Of a stretch of DNA of 64,000 nucleotides, positions 8,346 to 16,933 are shown piece by piece. A program made the translations under genes and the position numbers. The stretch is from CATOSP01 sp965237775 (GTDB lineage Bacteria; Chloroflexota; Dehalococcoidia; Lucifugimonadales; UBA3495), in contig OZ250155.1 of the NCBI GenBank assembly GCA_965237775.1, positions 1,674,001 to 1,738,000 of the forward strand, given 5' to 3'. The first letter of the stretch is position 1. The number at the start of each line of letters is the position of its first letter. A model generated the notes under the pieces. That model worked only from the letters and a program-made list of their open reading frames with translations, made no database searches and was not told the DNA's origin.

Positions 8346-11300
8346 TTGGTTCCGCTTCTACGTTGGCCGGGTGAAAGTGCATTGACGCCTGGCTCGTGGA
8401 TACGCCTTTCCCCCTCGGTCCGTGGACTTCCCTGGGTATACCTCTGTCTGGGGTTGATACTTCTCCTGGGCCTGGGTCTCCGACTTAACGGGGTCAACTG
8501 GGACGACGGTTACGGTTTTCACCCTGATGAGCGCGACATATACATGCGCTCCGGGTGCATGTACGAAGCGTTGGTTGACGCCCCAGGCTACCAGGACTGC
8601 GGTTACCTGCGCGACTTCCCTGAGACGACCGCCGGTGTGCCCTCTCCCGCCGAGTTCTTCGACGCCGGACGCAGCCCGCTAAACCCGCATTGGTTCCCAC
8701 TGGGCAGCATACTCATCTATGTCCTCGTGTTCTTCCGGTCGGTGGTAGAACTTTTCACCGACGTATCAGCCCTGGATATGCGGTACGTGGGGCGGCCCTT
8801 GTCTGCCCTGGCCGATGTGGGATCGGTGTTCTTCGTGTTTCTTTTGGGACGTCGGATGCACGGCCCGGTTGTTGGACTATTGGCCGCGCTGTTTGTTTCC
8901 CTGGCGGTGATAAACGTCCAGAACAGCCACTTCTACCGCCCGGAGACTCTCAGCGTCCTGCTTACATTGGGCGCTTTCTGGGCAATGTCGCGAGTCATGG
9001 AGACCGGTCGGCTGCGGGACTCGGTGTTGCTCGGACTTCTGGTTGGGCTGGCTCTCGCTCCCAAGGTCAGCGTCTTGCCCCTGCTCGCGCCGCTGGCCCT
9101 GGTGTACGGTTCCAGGTTGTGGGATGCGGGAGGCGGACGGCTCTCGGCCATTCCCGCTGGCGCATTCTGGTCGACGATTGGCCACGCGTGCCTGGCCGGG
9201 GTGATCGCCCTCGCCGCTTTCTTCGTGACGACACCGTATTCGTTGTTGGATTACAGGGCGTTCGCTGAGGGAATTGGCAGTCAGGTTGCGATGGCGAGTA
9301 CGGCAGGGAGCCTGCCGTTTACGATTCAGTACGTTGGCACGCCACCATTCCTGTACCAGGTCCAGCAGACCTCGGTCTGGGGGCTGGGCCTACCCCTTGG
9401 GATTCTGGCATGGTTGGCGATACCGTTTACCGTGGCAATGGCCATGTATGGCGGGCGGCGGCGGGCGGACCTGCTGGTCCTGGCGTGGGTTGTACCTACA
9501 TTCCTGTTCCTTGAGTCGTTCGAGGTGCGCTTCCTCCGGTACATGACGCCGTTAGTCCCGTTCATGTTGCTGATGGCGTCGCGCATGTGCGTCTGGGCGA
9601 TAACCGGAAGTGCGGATTTGGGCCGGAAGTGGAAGGCGGCACAAAGCGAAGGTGACAACGTTCCTCCGCACCCCTTGGTACGCAAGCTGGGCGGAATGTC
9701 CCCAACGTTAGTGTGGATTTCCGGGGGATTGGTCGCACTGGTCGTTGCATCCACCGCGTTTTACTCTTTTGCCTTCCAGCGAGTCTACGCGGACGAGCAC
9801 CCCGCCATCGCCGCATCCATGTGGTTCAACGAGACCGTTCCATCAGGCACTCCCATCGTTAGCGACAATCACTGGGACGAGCACATTCCCAACATGTACC
9901 AGTACCGGATGTGGCAATATCCGGTCTACGAAACGGACACCACGGGCAAGATGCGGACCCTGGCGGCGCGGCTTGCTATGTCGGACTACCTGGTCTTCTA
10001 CAGCAACCGGCCATATAGCAGCGTGGCCAGGGACCCCGGCAGGTTCCCGCTCAGTCAAGCCTACTATCAGCAGCTCTTTAGCGGTGAGCTGGGTTATCAG
10101 CTGCACCGGCGCTTTAGTTCCTACCCAAGGTTATGGGGCGTGGAGTTTCGCCACAATCCGTTGCCGCAGGCTGGACTCTCGCTTCCGGAGTCCGCGCTCC
10201 CGGAAAGACCGGCGGTCCTGACGGTGGACTTGGGGTACGCCGACGACGTTGTGGCAGGTTACGACCATCCCCAGGCGCTGGTATTCAAAAACGAAGAACG
10301 CCTACCGCAATCTCTGTTGGAATTCAAGCTCACCCGGCGGCCCGCGCCGGAATCGGGACTGCTCATGACCCCGGAACAGAAAGCCGTTCAGCGCGCCGGC
10401 GGAACATGGTCCGAGATCGTCAACCGCGACGGCTGGCCCAATAAGCTGCCGGTCCTGGCCTGGCTTGGCCTGGTGGAGATCGTGTACCTGCTGGCCTTGC
10501 CGTTGGCCATGTTCCTATTCCGTCCCCTGCCAGACCGCGGCATTGTGTTGGCGAGGATTTTGGGGCTGCTGGCGGTGAGTTATTTCAGTTGGGCGCTGGT
10601 GAGCGTGGGATGGGCGGAGTTTTCCCGGTCCGTCTTCTACATTGGGCTGTTGATTCTGGCGCTGTTGTCCTTGGCCGTCCTGGCGATTCGTGGGAGGGAA
10701 ATCTGGTCGTTCCTCGTCCAGCATTGGCGCAGTCTGTTGTTCGCGGAGGTGTTGTTCCTGGCGTGTTTTTTGGTCTTCGTCGCGCTGAGGGCCGCGAACC
10801 CGGACCTGTGGCACCCGTGGCGGGGCGGCGAGAAGCCCATGGAGATGACTTACCTCAACGCGGTGATTCGCTCTACGCTGATGCCGCCTTATGACCCGTG
10901 GTACGCCGGGGGCTACCTGAACTACTACTACTGGGGTTACTTCGTCATCGCAGGTTTGGTGCGGGTGACCGGCATCCTGCCTTCGGTGGCGTTCAACCTG
11001 GCGGTGCCCCTGTTTTTCGCGCTGACCTTCACCGGCGCTTATTCGCTTGTATACAACCTGACCGAAGGGGTCCGCCGGGCGCGTGGCTCCGAGGACTGTG
11101 CTGGCCCTGAGCACGAGGACGTATCCTGGCTTCGCAACCTCTCCCGGTGGACGTCAGTGTGGGCCGGACTGACGGCGGGGCTTTTCACGTCGGTCATCGG
11201 GAACCTTGATGGCATCGTGCAGGTGGCGCAGGGCGCCTGGCTCAAGCTTGTGGATGGCCAGTCTTTCCCCGCCTTCTCCTTCTGGCGAAGTAGCAGGATG

Positions 11301-12896
11301 ATTCCCGACCTGGACGATTTCGAGCCGTCCGTTCTGGCGTTTTGGGTCCCGGACCCTATTCCTGGGCACACGGAGATCTCCACCCACATCACCGAATTCC
11401 CGTTTTTCACCTTTCTATTCGCCGACCTTCATGCTCACATGATGGTCATGCCGTTCACCCTGCTGCTCCTTGGGTTTGCCCTGAGCCTCGTGGCCGGGCT
11501 GCGAGGAGGCGGGATTGGATGGGTTGCCTCGCTTGCGCTCGGAATGGGAGTGACCTTGGGGTCGTTGTGGGTAATCAATAGCTGGGACTATCCCTCTTAC
11601 GTCCTTTTGACCCTGGCCCTCACTGGACTGGCGGTGTACTGTCGGCCTGGTCCCACGGCGGGCCGCGTAGGACTGTGGGCCGTGTTGGCAACGGGCTTGG
11701 TGGCGGTTAGCATCGTCTCTTTCCTTCCCTTCCATCAGTCTTACGAGACCTTCCAAAGCGGGATCGACGCCTCGAAATGGAAGACGCCGCTCCACAGCTT
11801 CATGGGTGTCCACGGACTGTTCCTGTTCCTGATAGCTTCGTTCTTGCTGGTCCAGACTCGGAGAACGCTGTGGTATGGGGCTGTCTCCTTAGCGCGCTGG
11901 CCGCTGAGCAAGGTGGGAATGGCGCGGGGGGAGGGCGTCCACGGGTCGGGAATGACGGGGCTTGCGGCGGTCATCGTTGCTGTCGGGTTGGCGCTGGCCG
12001 TGTTCTTCGCGGCGGCGGGGTATTGGACGGTTGCGTTATTGGTGGGGCTGATGGGTTTGACCAGGCTGGCCTTGCTGGAGGCGATGGACCAGCGCGCCGA
12101 GGAATTGCCCTGGATGGCTACGCCCATGGTACTCGCCGGAATGGGGCTTGCCATAGCCGCCGGAGTGGACATAGTCAGGATCGAAGGCGATATCGGAAGA
12201 ATGAACACCCAGTTCAAGTATTATCTGGAGGTCTGGGTATTGTTCAGCGCGGCTTCCGCCTTTTTCCTGTGGCAGTTAGTGGAGCGGTGCAGGGAGAGGT
12301 TAGGGTGGCGGCAGGCGGTCTGGATAGGAGTGTTACTACTCTTGGTGGGGTCCAGCTTGATCTACACTATCTGGGGGACTAAATCCAGGCTCGCCGACCG
12401 GTTCGACCATGGCCCGCCTACGTTGGACGGCGCGGATTACATGACCAGGGCCGTTCATTGGGAGGAGGAGCAGCCGATTACTCTTCGCTGGGACCTGCAG
12501 GCGATAGAGTGGCTCCAGGACAACGTGGAGGGCTCGCCGGTGGTCCTAGAGGCACACGGCGATCAATACAGATGGAATGGACGCATAGCCAAGTACACCG
12601 GTCTGCCAACTGTGTTGGGTTGGCCTTGGCACCAGGTCCAACAGCGGATGGATTACGAGCGGACGGTCCGGCAGAGGGCATTGGACGTACAGGAACTTTA
12701 CGACACCGGTGATTTGGTTCGCGCCAAAGAGCTTTTGGACCGGTACGAGGTCACATATATAGTCGTTGGAGAGCTTGAGCGGATCTACTATTCCGACGCA
12801 GGACTGAGAAAGTTCCAAGACTTATCCAAGGTAGGGTATATGAAGCCTGTGTACGAAAACGAGCAAGTCGTGATCTACCAGAGAGGCAGTGGATAG
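8346..12896 (+). CDS. Giant membrane protein: GT39-like N-terminal half fused to DUF2298 (Chlor_Arch_YYY)
   Basis: A 1516-residue polytopic membrane protein. The first half (about 1-690) resembles the GT39/ArnT superfamily of polyprenol-dependent glycosyltransferases: a membrane helix near 30-50, then an acidic loop with WDDGYGFHPDER, followed by many helices and a soluble segment. The second half (about 700-1516) begins with a new membrane domain and contains ANPDLWHPWRGGEKPMEM, NYYYWGYF, FADLHAHMMVMPF, NTQFKYYLEVW and GWPWHQVQQR, the conserved pattern of DUF2298, known mainly from Chloroflexi and archaea. Probable role: transfer of lipid-linked sugars on the outer face of the membrane; the substrate is unknown. 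The frame opens at TTG 8346 without a good ribosome site, and a later in-frame TTG at 8382 is an alternative. Confidence 0.8.
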   Translation: MVPLLRWPGESALTPGSWIRLSPSVRGLPWVYLCLGLILLLGLGLRLNGVNWDDGYGFHPDERDIYMRSGCMYEALVDAPGYQDCGYLRDFPETTAGVPSPAEFFDAGRSPLNPHWFPLGSILIYVLVFFRSVVELFTDVSALDMRYVGRPLSALADVGSVFFVFLLGRRMHGPVVGLLAALFVSLAVINVQNSHFYRPETLSVLLTLGAFWAMSRVMETGRLRDSVLLGLLVGLALAPKVSVLPLLAPLALVYGSRLWDAGGGRLSAIPAGAFWSTIGHACLAGVIALAAFFVTTPYSLLDYRAFAEGIGSQVAMASTAGSLPFTIQYVGTPPFLYQVQQTSVWGLGLPLGILAWLAIPFTVAMAMYGGRRRADLLVLAWVVPTFLFLESFEVRFLRYMTPLVPFMLLMASRMCVWAITGSADLGRKWKAAQSEGDNVPPHPLVRKLGGMSPTLVWISGGLVALVVASTAFYSFAFQRVYADEHPAIAASMWFNETVPSGTPIVSDNHWDEHIPNMYQYRMWQYPVYETDTTGKMRTLAARLAMSDYLVFYSNRPYSSVARDPGRFPLSQAYYQQLFSGELGYQLHRRFSSYPRLWGVEFRHNPLPQAGLSLPESALPERPAVLTVDLGYADDVVAGYDHPQALVFKNEERLPQSLLEFKLTRRPAPESGLLMTPEQKAVQRAGGTWSEIVNRDGWPNKLPVLAWLGLVEIVYLLALPLAMFLFRPLPDRGIVLARILGLLAVSYFSWALVSVGWAEFSRSVFYIGLLILALLSLAVLAIRGREIWSFLVQHWRSLLFAEVLFLACFLVFVALRAANPDLWHPWRGGEKPMEMTYLNAVIRSTLMPPYDPWYAGGYLNYYYWGYFVIAGLVRVTGILPSVAFNLAVPLFFALTFTGAYSLVYNLTEGVRRARGSEDCAGPEHEDVSWLRNLSRWTSVWAGLTAGLFTSVIGNLDGIVQVAQGAWLKLVDGQSFPAFSFWRSSRMIPDLDDFEPSVLAFWVPDPIPGHTEISTHITEFPFFTFLFADLHAHMMVMPFTLLLLGFALSLVAGLRGGGIGWVASLALGMGVTLGSLWVINSWDYPSYVLLTLALTGLAVYCRPGPTAGRVGLWAVLATGLVAVSIVSFLPFHQSYETFQSGIDASKWKTPLHSFMGVHGLFLFLIASFLLVQTRRTLWYGAVSLARWPLSKVGMARGEGVHGSGMTGLAAVIVAVGLALAVFFAAAGYWTVALLVGLMGLTRLALLEAMDQRAEELPWMATPMVLAGMGLAIAAGVDIVRIEGDIGRMNTQFKYYLEVWVLFSAASAFFLWQLVERCRERLGWRQAVWIGVLLLLVGSSLIYTIWGTKSRLADRFDHGPPTLDGADYMTRAVHWEEEQPITLRWDLQAIEWLQDNVEGSPVVLEAHGDQYRWNGRIAKYTGLPTVLGWPWHQVQQRMDYERTVRQRALDVQELYDTGDLVRAKELLDRYEVTYIVVGELERIYYSDAGLRKFQDLSKVGYMKPVYENEQVVIYQRGSG

Positions 12897-12951
12897 ATAG
12901 ATTCCTGGTTGTCATAAATGGAAAATACGGTGAATGACATAATTCTATCCA

Positions 12952-12981
12952 TTGACAGAGCCTTGACATAACTGGTAGATT
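12952..12981 (+). promoter_or_regulatory. Predicted promoter for the 13.0-13.5 kb gene pair
   Basis: Consensus -35 TTGACA at 12952-12957, an 18-base spacer and a -10-like TAGATT at 12976-12981, 39 bases before the ATG at 13020. A second TTGACA occurs at 12963-12968, inside the spacer, without a matching -10. Confidence 0.5.
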
Positions 12982-13019
12982 ATGTCCAGCATCTAAGAAA
13001 AATATAAAATCTGGCGGAG

Positions 13020-13304
13020 ATGACGACCGAACTTATAGCCACCATCAGGGACGTATCGATCATAGCACTTACGGTGTGCCTGACGGTAGCGTTGATATTA
13101 TGGACGGTTTGGCTTTTTCGGTTGTATCGGTCGGCGAAACGGACCGTCCGAAATGTCGAGGACATGGCCTTGATTGTTCGTGAGCGGGTGGTTGAGCCGC
13201 TGACCACCATCCCACCGTTGATGGAAATAGCTCAAAACGCGTTGGGGTTCGTGCAGCGGTTGGTATCTAGAGAGAGGAGGAACGAGGAAGATGACAGGGA
13301 CTAA
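13020..13304 (+). CDS. Small membrane-anchored protein, unknown function
   Basis: 94 residues. One strong membrane helix at about residues 14-34 (IIALTVCLTVALILWTVWLF), followed by a charged amphipathic region resembling a coiled coil (RSAKRTVRNVEDMALIVRER) and an acidic tail. The layout resembles DUF948-type envelope proteins that often accompany YtxH proteins, but I cannot assign a family firmly. A GGCGGAG ribosome site precedes the ATG. Its stop overlaps the next gene by 14 bases, so the two are translated together. Confidence 0.65.
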   Translation: MTTELIATIRDVSIIALTVCLTVALILWTVWLFRLYRSAKRTVRNVEDMALIVRERVVEPLTTIPPLMEIAQNALGFVQRLVSRERRNEEDDRD

Positions 13305-13527
13305 GTTTGCTATCGGACTGATTGCAGGGGCTCTTGCTGGAGCGGTCGCCGGGGTGCTGGCTGCGCCCAAGACTGGGATCGAGTCGCGTCAGATCGTCGG
13401 TTCCAAGGCTGGCCAGGTCAAGGTCCAAGCCGGTGATCTCGTAACTAGCTTGAGGCAGAGGGTCCGCCGTTCCACCCCGGTTTCAATGGAACAGGAGTCC
13501 AACGGCCACGTGAGCACTATCGGTTAA
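13291..13527 (+). CDS. YtxH-domain protein
   Basis: 78 residues. Seen: a glycine- and alanine-rich hydrophobic segment near residues 5-25 (FAIGLIAGALAGAVAGVLAA) followed by PKTG, the hallmark of YtxH-type general-stress membrane proteins, then a basic, serine-rich tail. The start has a strong AGAGAGGAGG ribosome site located inside the end of the preceding gene, confirming coupled translation. Likely a small inner-membrane or stress-related protein; no enzymatic motif. Confidence 0.75.
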   Translation: MTGTKFAIGLIAGALAGAVAGVLAAPKTGIESRQIVGSKAGQVKVQAGDLVTSLRQRVRRSTPVSMEQESNGHVSTIG

Positions 13528-13599
13528 TTCCGGGACCCGGGGCGATTAGCGCTCCAATAAACATTGAGTCGCGGCGGGCGGCTGGTTCTGGTCTAGAGG

Positions 13600-13728
13600 C
13601 GAACGCCCAACATGGGCCAGGGCCTTACCCATCAGGCCCTTCCCTGGCAGTACAGGCAGCTAAGAGGTGTGGGGACCCCACGGGTGGTGTGGACTTAGCG
13701 GCGGTCGGGGAAGGGCCGACTTTATTTT
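13600..13728 (+). ncRNA. Candidate structured RNA or attenuated 3' spacer
   Basis: The 199-base spacer between the YtxH gene and convergent pheA holds three successive foldable units on the + strand: a perfect 7-base stem (13619-13625 with 13634-13640), an outer GCTAAG/CTTAGC pair (13659-13664 with 13694-13699) enclosing GTGG/CCAC arms, and a 5-base GTCGG/CCGAC stem followed by TTTATTTTA (13704-13729) that resembles a terminator and reaches the pheA stop. No open frame explains it. I do not recognise 6S, SRP, RNase P or tmRNA signatures, so this is only a candidate. Confidence 0.25.
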
Positions 13729-14560
13729 ACTGAGCGTCTTTCCACTTGGGGTATGATCCCAACACCTTCAACGTGCGGTTGTCTCCCCGGATAGCTCCTA
13801 TCGCCTCTTCGACTTGTGCGTCGTTTTGATGGCCGTCGCAGTCTATCAGGAAGATGTATTGGCCCAGGACCTGTTTGGTCGGCCTGGACTCGATCTTTAC
13901 CAGGTTGATGCCCCGTAGGGCGAACTCGGCCAACGCCTCGTAAAGAATCCCCGGAGCGTCCTGCTCGAATGAAAGGCACATGGAAGTCTTGTCGCTGCCC
14001 GTCGGCTCGTGGTCTTGCTTGTCCAGCACTACGAAGCGCGTCGCGTTGTTCGGGTTGTCCTGGATGTCCCGGCCAATGATCTCCACATCATAGAGCGTGG
14101 CGGCTCGTCCCGGAGCGATGGCCGCGGCGGGCAGAGCGCTTTCCTTCATGTCGAACACCGCCGCGGAATTGCTCAACGAGGCCATCTGTTGGACCCCTGG
14201 AAAACATCGTTCAAGGAAGTCGCGGCATTGCCCCAGGGACTGGGGATGGGAATAGATCACCTGGAGATCAGAGGGGCGCGTCCCGGCTTGGGCCATAAGG
14301 AAGTGCTGTATCGGCAAGACCACCTCCTGGCAAATGTAGAGGTCCGATTGGCTGACCAGCAGGTCCAGCGTGAAGTTCACCGCTCCTTCCAGGCTGTTTT
14401 CGATGGGGACGATACCCTGGTCTGTGATCCCCGAAGACACGGCCAACCCCACGGCGGCGATGCTGGGGAATGACCGCAGTTCCGCATCGGGGTCGTAGAG
14501 GACGGCGGCCTCTTCTGAATACGTGCCCGGCGGTCCCAGGTATGCGATGCTTCTGGCCAT
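13727..14560 (-). CDS. pheA: Prephenate dehydratase
   Basis: Converts prephenate to phenylpyruvate in phenylalanine synthesis; cytoplasmic. 277 residues, a monofunctional enzyme without chorismate mutase. Seen: AYLGPPGTYSEEAA at the N-terminus, GIVPIENSLEG, SHPQSLGQC, the catalytic TRF in NNATRFVVL, and a C-terminal ACT domain (about residues 192-270) with GILYEALAEFALRGINL and the ESRPTK phenylalanine-binding motif, so feedback inhibition is expected. It starts only 2 bases after the end of a TrkA-like gene and is the last gene of the potassium-uptake operon, an unusual partner for an aromatic amino acid gene. Confidence 0.95.
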   Translation of the reverse strand: MARSIAYLGPPGTYSEEAAVLYDPDAELRSFPSIAAVGLAVSSGITDQGIVPIENSLEGAVNFTLDLLVSQSDLYICQEVVLPIQHFLMAQAGTRPSDLQVIYSHPQSLGQCRDFLERCFPGVQQMASLSNSAAVFDMKESALPAAAIAPGRAATLYDVEIIGRDIQDNPNNATRFVVLDKQDHEPTGSDKTSMCLSFEQDAPGILYEALAEFALRGINLVKIESRPTKQVLGQYIFLIDCDGHQNDAQVEEAIGAIRGDNRTLKVLGSYPKWKDAQ

Positions 14561-14562
14561 CG

Positions 14563-15222
14563 TCAGACTCCGGTGAGGATGTCGTAAAGGAGTTGCTGGT
14601 CCTCGGTCATGGCCACCGCCACCAACTCGTCCTCAGCTTCCACCACCAACGTGTTGGAAGGAAGCTGGGGTCCGCCGCGCTTGATGACCAAACAAATCAG
14701 GCTGTGGGGAGGCAACTCCAAGTCGCCCAACCGCCGGCCCACGATGGCTGAGTCTCCTGGTATGGAGACACTGACCAACGCGGTCCCCGGTTCGGGGAGA
14801 TCACGCAGATGCACCATGGGGCGTCCAGGGATCCCCTCTTCCAGGTAGGCCAGCAGTAGCTGAACGGAGTTTACCACTACGTCGACCCCCAGGAAGTGGA
14901 ACACGGACTCGTTCTTCGGGTCGCGAATCAGGGCGAGGGTGCGGGGCGTGTTGAACACATGCTTGGTCAACTGGCAGGCTACCAGGTTGGTCTCGTCCCG
15001 ACCGGTCAGCGCGAAGAACACCTCGGCGCGCGCCGCCCCCGCTTCTCTTAGAATTTGTTCGTCGGTACCGTCCCCGTGGAGCGCCACTCCACCAAGCTCT
15101 TCCGTGAGCAGGCGGTAGCGGTCACGGTCCTTTTCCACCACCAGCACCTCGTGACCCGCGGCCATCAAGGCTTTGGTCAGGTGGTAACCGATCTCGCTGC
15201 AACCGACGATCAGTGCGAACAT
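14563..15222 (-). CDS. TrkA/RCK-type potassium channel regulator, paralog 3
   Basis: 219 residues: an N-terminal Rossmann RCK-N domain (about 1-120) and an RCK-C domain (about 140-215). Seen: LIVGCSEIGYHLTKAL, where the usual GxGxxG has become GxSxxG, the acidic residue after strand 2 in VVEKDRDR, and HGDGTDEQILREAGA. RCK proteins form rings on the cytoplasmic face of Trk/Ktr channels and gate them with NAD(H) or ATP/ADP. It lies 10 bases after the next TrkA-like gene and 2 bases before pheA. The altered glycine motif suggests weaker or different nucleotide binding. Confidence 0.85.
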   Translation of the reverse strand: MFALIVGCSEIGYHLTKALMAAGHEVLVVEKDRDRYRLLTEELGGVALHGDGTDEQILREAGAARAEVFFALTGRDETNLVACQLTKHVFNTPRTLALIRDPKNESVFHFLGVDVVVNSVQLLLAYLEEGIPGRPMVHLRDLPEPGTALVSVSIPGDSAIVGRRLGDLELPPHSLICLVIKRGGPQLPSNTLVVEAEDELVAVAMTEDQQLLYDILTGV

Positions 15223-15232
15223 CGCCTCGGGA

Positions 15233-15634
15233 TCATCCTTCGATTGCCTGTTGTATGTCCTGGGTTAGCCCGATGAAATAGCCGACCACGTCCAACCCCA
15301 GGCTTGAGTAGAGCAGTTGTAGATGGGGGCGTTCGAGAAGGCAGACCACTTTACGAACGCCGAAGATGTGCTTCGCAATCTGGGAGCAAAGGGCGTTCAG
15401 GTGATCGTCTTCGGACAGGGCGAGGAATACATTAGAGCGGTCGACTCCCCCTTGCCGCAGGTAGTCCTGCAATGTTGGCGCGGGTACAAATAGGACATCG
15501 ACTCCGGGGTTTTCGGCCACAGTCTCCAGGCAATCCCTTTCTCCCGACAACACGGTGACCTGGTGGCCGGCTTGCACTAGGCCGGGAACGAGCGATTGCG
15601 TAAGTCTGCCGCACCCCAGGATTAACACCCGCAC
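15233..15634 (-). CDS. Short TrkA-N domain protein, paralog 2
   Basis: 133 residues, essentially one RCK-N Rossmann domain and no RCK-C domain. Seen: VLILGCGRLTQSLV, in which the last glycine of GxGxxG is replaced by threonine, and FLALSEDDHLNALCSQIAKH, the usual RCK-N second half. It sits between two other RCK genes in the same operon (9 bases after the UspA gene, 10 bases before the 219-residue RCK gene). It may be a non-binding member of a mixed RCK ring or a degenerate paralog; the frame is intact. Confidence 0.75.
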   Translation of the reverse strand: MRVLILGCGRLTQSLVPGLVQAGHQVTVLSGERDCLETVAENPGVDVLFVPAPTLQDYLRQGGVDRSNVFLALSEDDHLNALCSQIAKHIFGVRKVVCLLERPHLQLLYSSLGLDVVGYFIGLTQDIQQAIEG

Positions 15635-15643
15635 TGAGCAGCC

Positions 15644-16111
15644 TCAGGCGAGTACGGTTTGGGGTGCGCCCGCGCGCGAAAATATCACCTGGCAGGAAGC
15701 GTTCTCGAAAATGTAATTGGCAGTGTCGCCCATCCTGCACGAGCCGAATTTCCGGCGGTAGGGGATTCCCAAGACCACTGTGTCCATGCCCCGCTCCTCA
15801 GCCTCCATCACGATAGCTGGACCTACATGGCGCGCCCTCAACGACCGCGCGTGAACGTCCTTACACTTCTCTTCGTGGCCGATGGCTTCCATGCGGGCCA
15901 GGACCGCTTCACCTTGGTTGATGGCCTGGGGGTCCTGGGTCTCCAGGGGCAGGTCCATGGGGACCTCGATTACGTGGACGGCATGAATCTGGGCCTTGGA
16001 GTGCCGCGCCATCTGGCACGCCCAGCGAAAGGTATGTTCACTTACCTCATCCCCGCTCACCGGCACCAGGATTCGTTTGAATTCGTGCTTAGGCGCTGCA
16101 TTCTTGCCCAT
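15644..16111 (-). CDS. Universal stress protein (UspA family)
   Basis: 155 residues, single Usp domain. Seen: FKRILVPVSGDEVSEHTFRW at the N-terminal strand, an IHAVHVIEVP strand, the AIVMEAEERGMDTVVLGIPYR region and a C-terminal GDTANYIFENASCQVIF, matching the strand-helix end of Usp folds. The ATP-binding G-2x-G-9x-G(S/T) pattern is only partly kept (GIPYRRKFGSCRMGD). Usp proteins are known to associate with Trk/Ktr-type transporters, and this one lies between RCK genes of the operon, which favours a role in regulating potassium uptake. Confidence 0.8.
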   Translation of the reverse strand: MGKNAAPKHEFKRILVPVSGDEVSEHTFRWACQMARHSKAQIHAVHVIEVPMDLPLETQDPQAINQGEAVLARMEAIGHEEKCKDVHARSLRARHVGPAIVMEAEERGMDTVVLGIPYRRKFGSCRMGDTANYIFENASCQVIFSRAGAPQTVLA

Positions 16112-16249
16112 GGCTTTGTGGTCAACTCCGTCCCGGAAAGTTCATCGGCAGATTATAAATGCGGCGTCGGATCAAATCAACAGGGTTGGGTCACGGGAAA
16201 CCCCGGTAAACGTAACGTTGATACGGCTAGGCCGGACAACGTGGGTGTG

Positions 16250-16921
16250 TCATCCAAGGGCAGCCTCGTTCAGTTGGCCCAGGTCCTCGTTGGTGCCGGC
16301 TACGATCAACACGTCACCGGGCTGGATTTCCTCATCGTTGGCCGGGTTCATTATGTAGCTGCGTCCTCGCCGGATGGCCACGACGGAGAGGTTATAGCCG
16401 TCGCCTGCCCCGCCTAGCCCCGCCTCATCCAGTGTGCGGCGGAACATACCTTCTGGAGGCCGCAGCTTGCTAATGCCAAAGTTGGGGACTATCGGCATGT
16501 AGTCGATGGCCCCAGAGTCGAATCCCACGTGCGCCGCCCTTGTTGCGCTCTCCATTTCGGGGTGGACGACTTTGTCAGCGCCGATCCGTTCCAGCGTGGC
16601 GCCGTGGAGATCGCTGGCTGCCCGGGCAATGATGTAGGGCACACCCATGCTCTTTAGGAGCACTGTCACCAGAACGCTGGTCTGGATGTTGTCGCTCCCC
16701 AGGGCCACCACCGCCACGTCGTAGTCGGAGACCTCGAATTCCTTCAACACGGCCTCGCTGGCCGCATCGGCCCGGACCGCATAAGTGACCTGGCCCAGCA
16801 TGTCTTGAATCTTCTCTTCGTCGATGTCGATGGCCAACACGTCATGTCCAGTCTGGTAGAGCTCCCTGGCGACCGTGGAGCCAAACCTGCCCAGGCCTAT
16901 AACGCAGACTTGCTTCTTCAA
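16250..16921 (-). CDS. TrkA/KtrA-type potassium uptake regulator, paralog 1
   Basis: 223 residues with both RCK-N (1-120) and RCK-C (140-222) domains. Seen: the canonical nucleotide motif CVIGLGRFGSTVA, the acidic IDIDEEK after strand 2, and VVALGSDNIQTSVL. This is the only one of the three RCK proteins here with a standard GxGxxG, so it is the likely ligand-sensing partner of the TrkH channel encoded 12 bases upstream. A 138-base gap separates it from the UspA gene. The C-terminal domain contains NPANDEEIQPGDVLIVAG, typical of RCK-C. Confidence 0.92.
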   Translation of the reverse strand: MKKQVCVIGLGRFGSTVARELYQTGHDVLAIDIDEEKIQDMLGQVTYAVRADAASEAVLKEFEVSDYDVAVVALGSDNIQTSVLVTVLLKSMGVPYIIARAASDLHGATLERIGADKVVHPEMESATRAAHVGFDSGAIDYMPIVPNFGISKLRPPEGMFRRTLDEAGLGGAGDGYNLSVVAIRRGRSYIMNPANDEEIQPGDVLIVAGTNEDLGQLNEAALG

Positions 16922-16933
16922 GGCAACTCTCCT

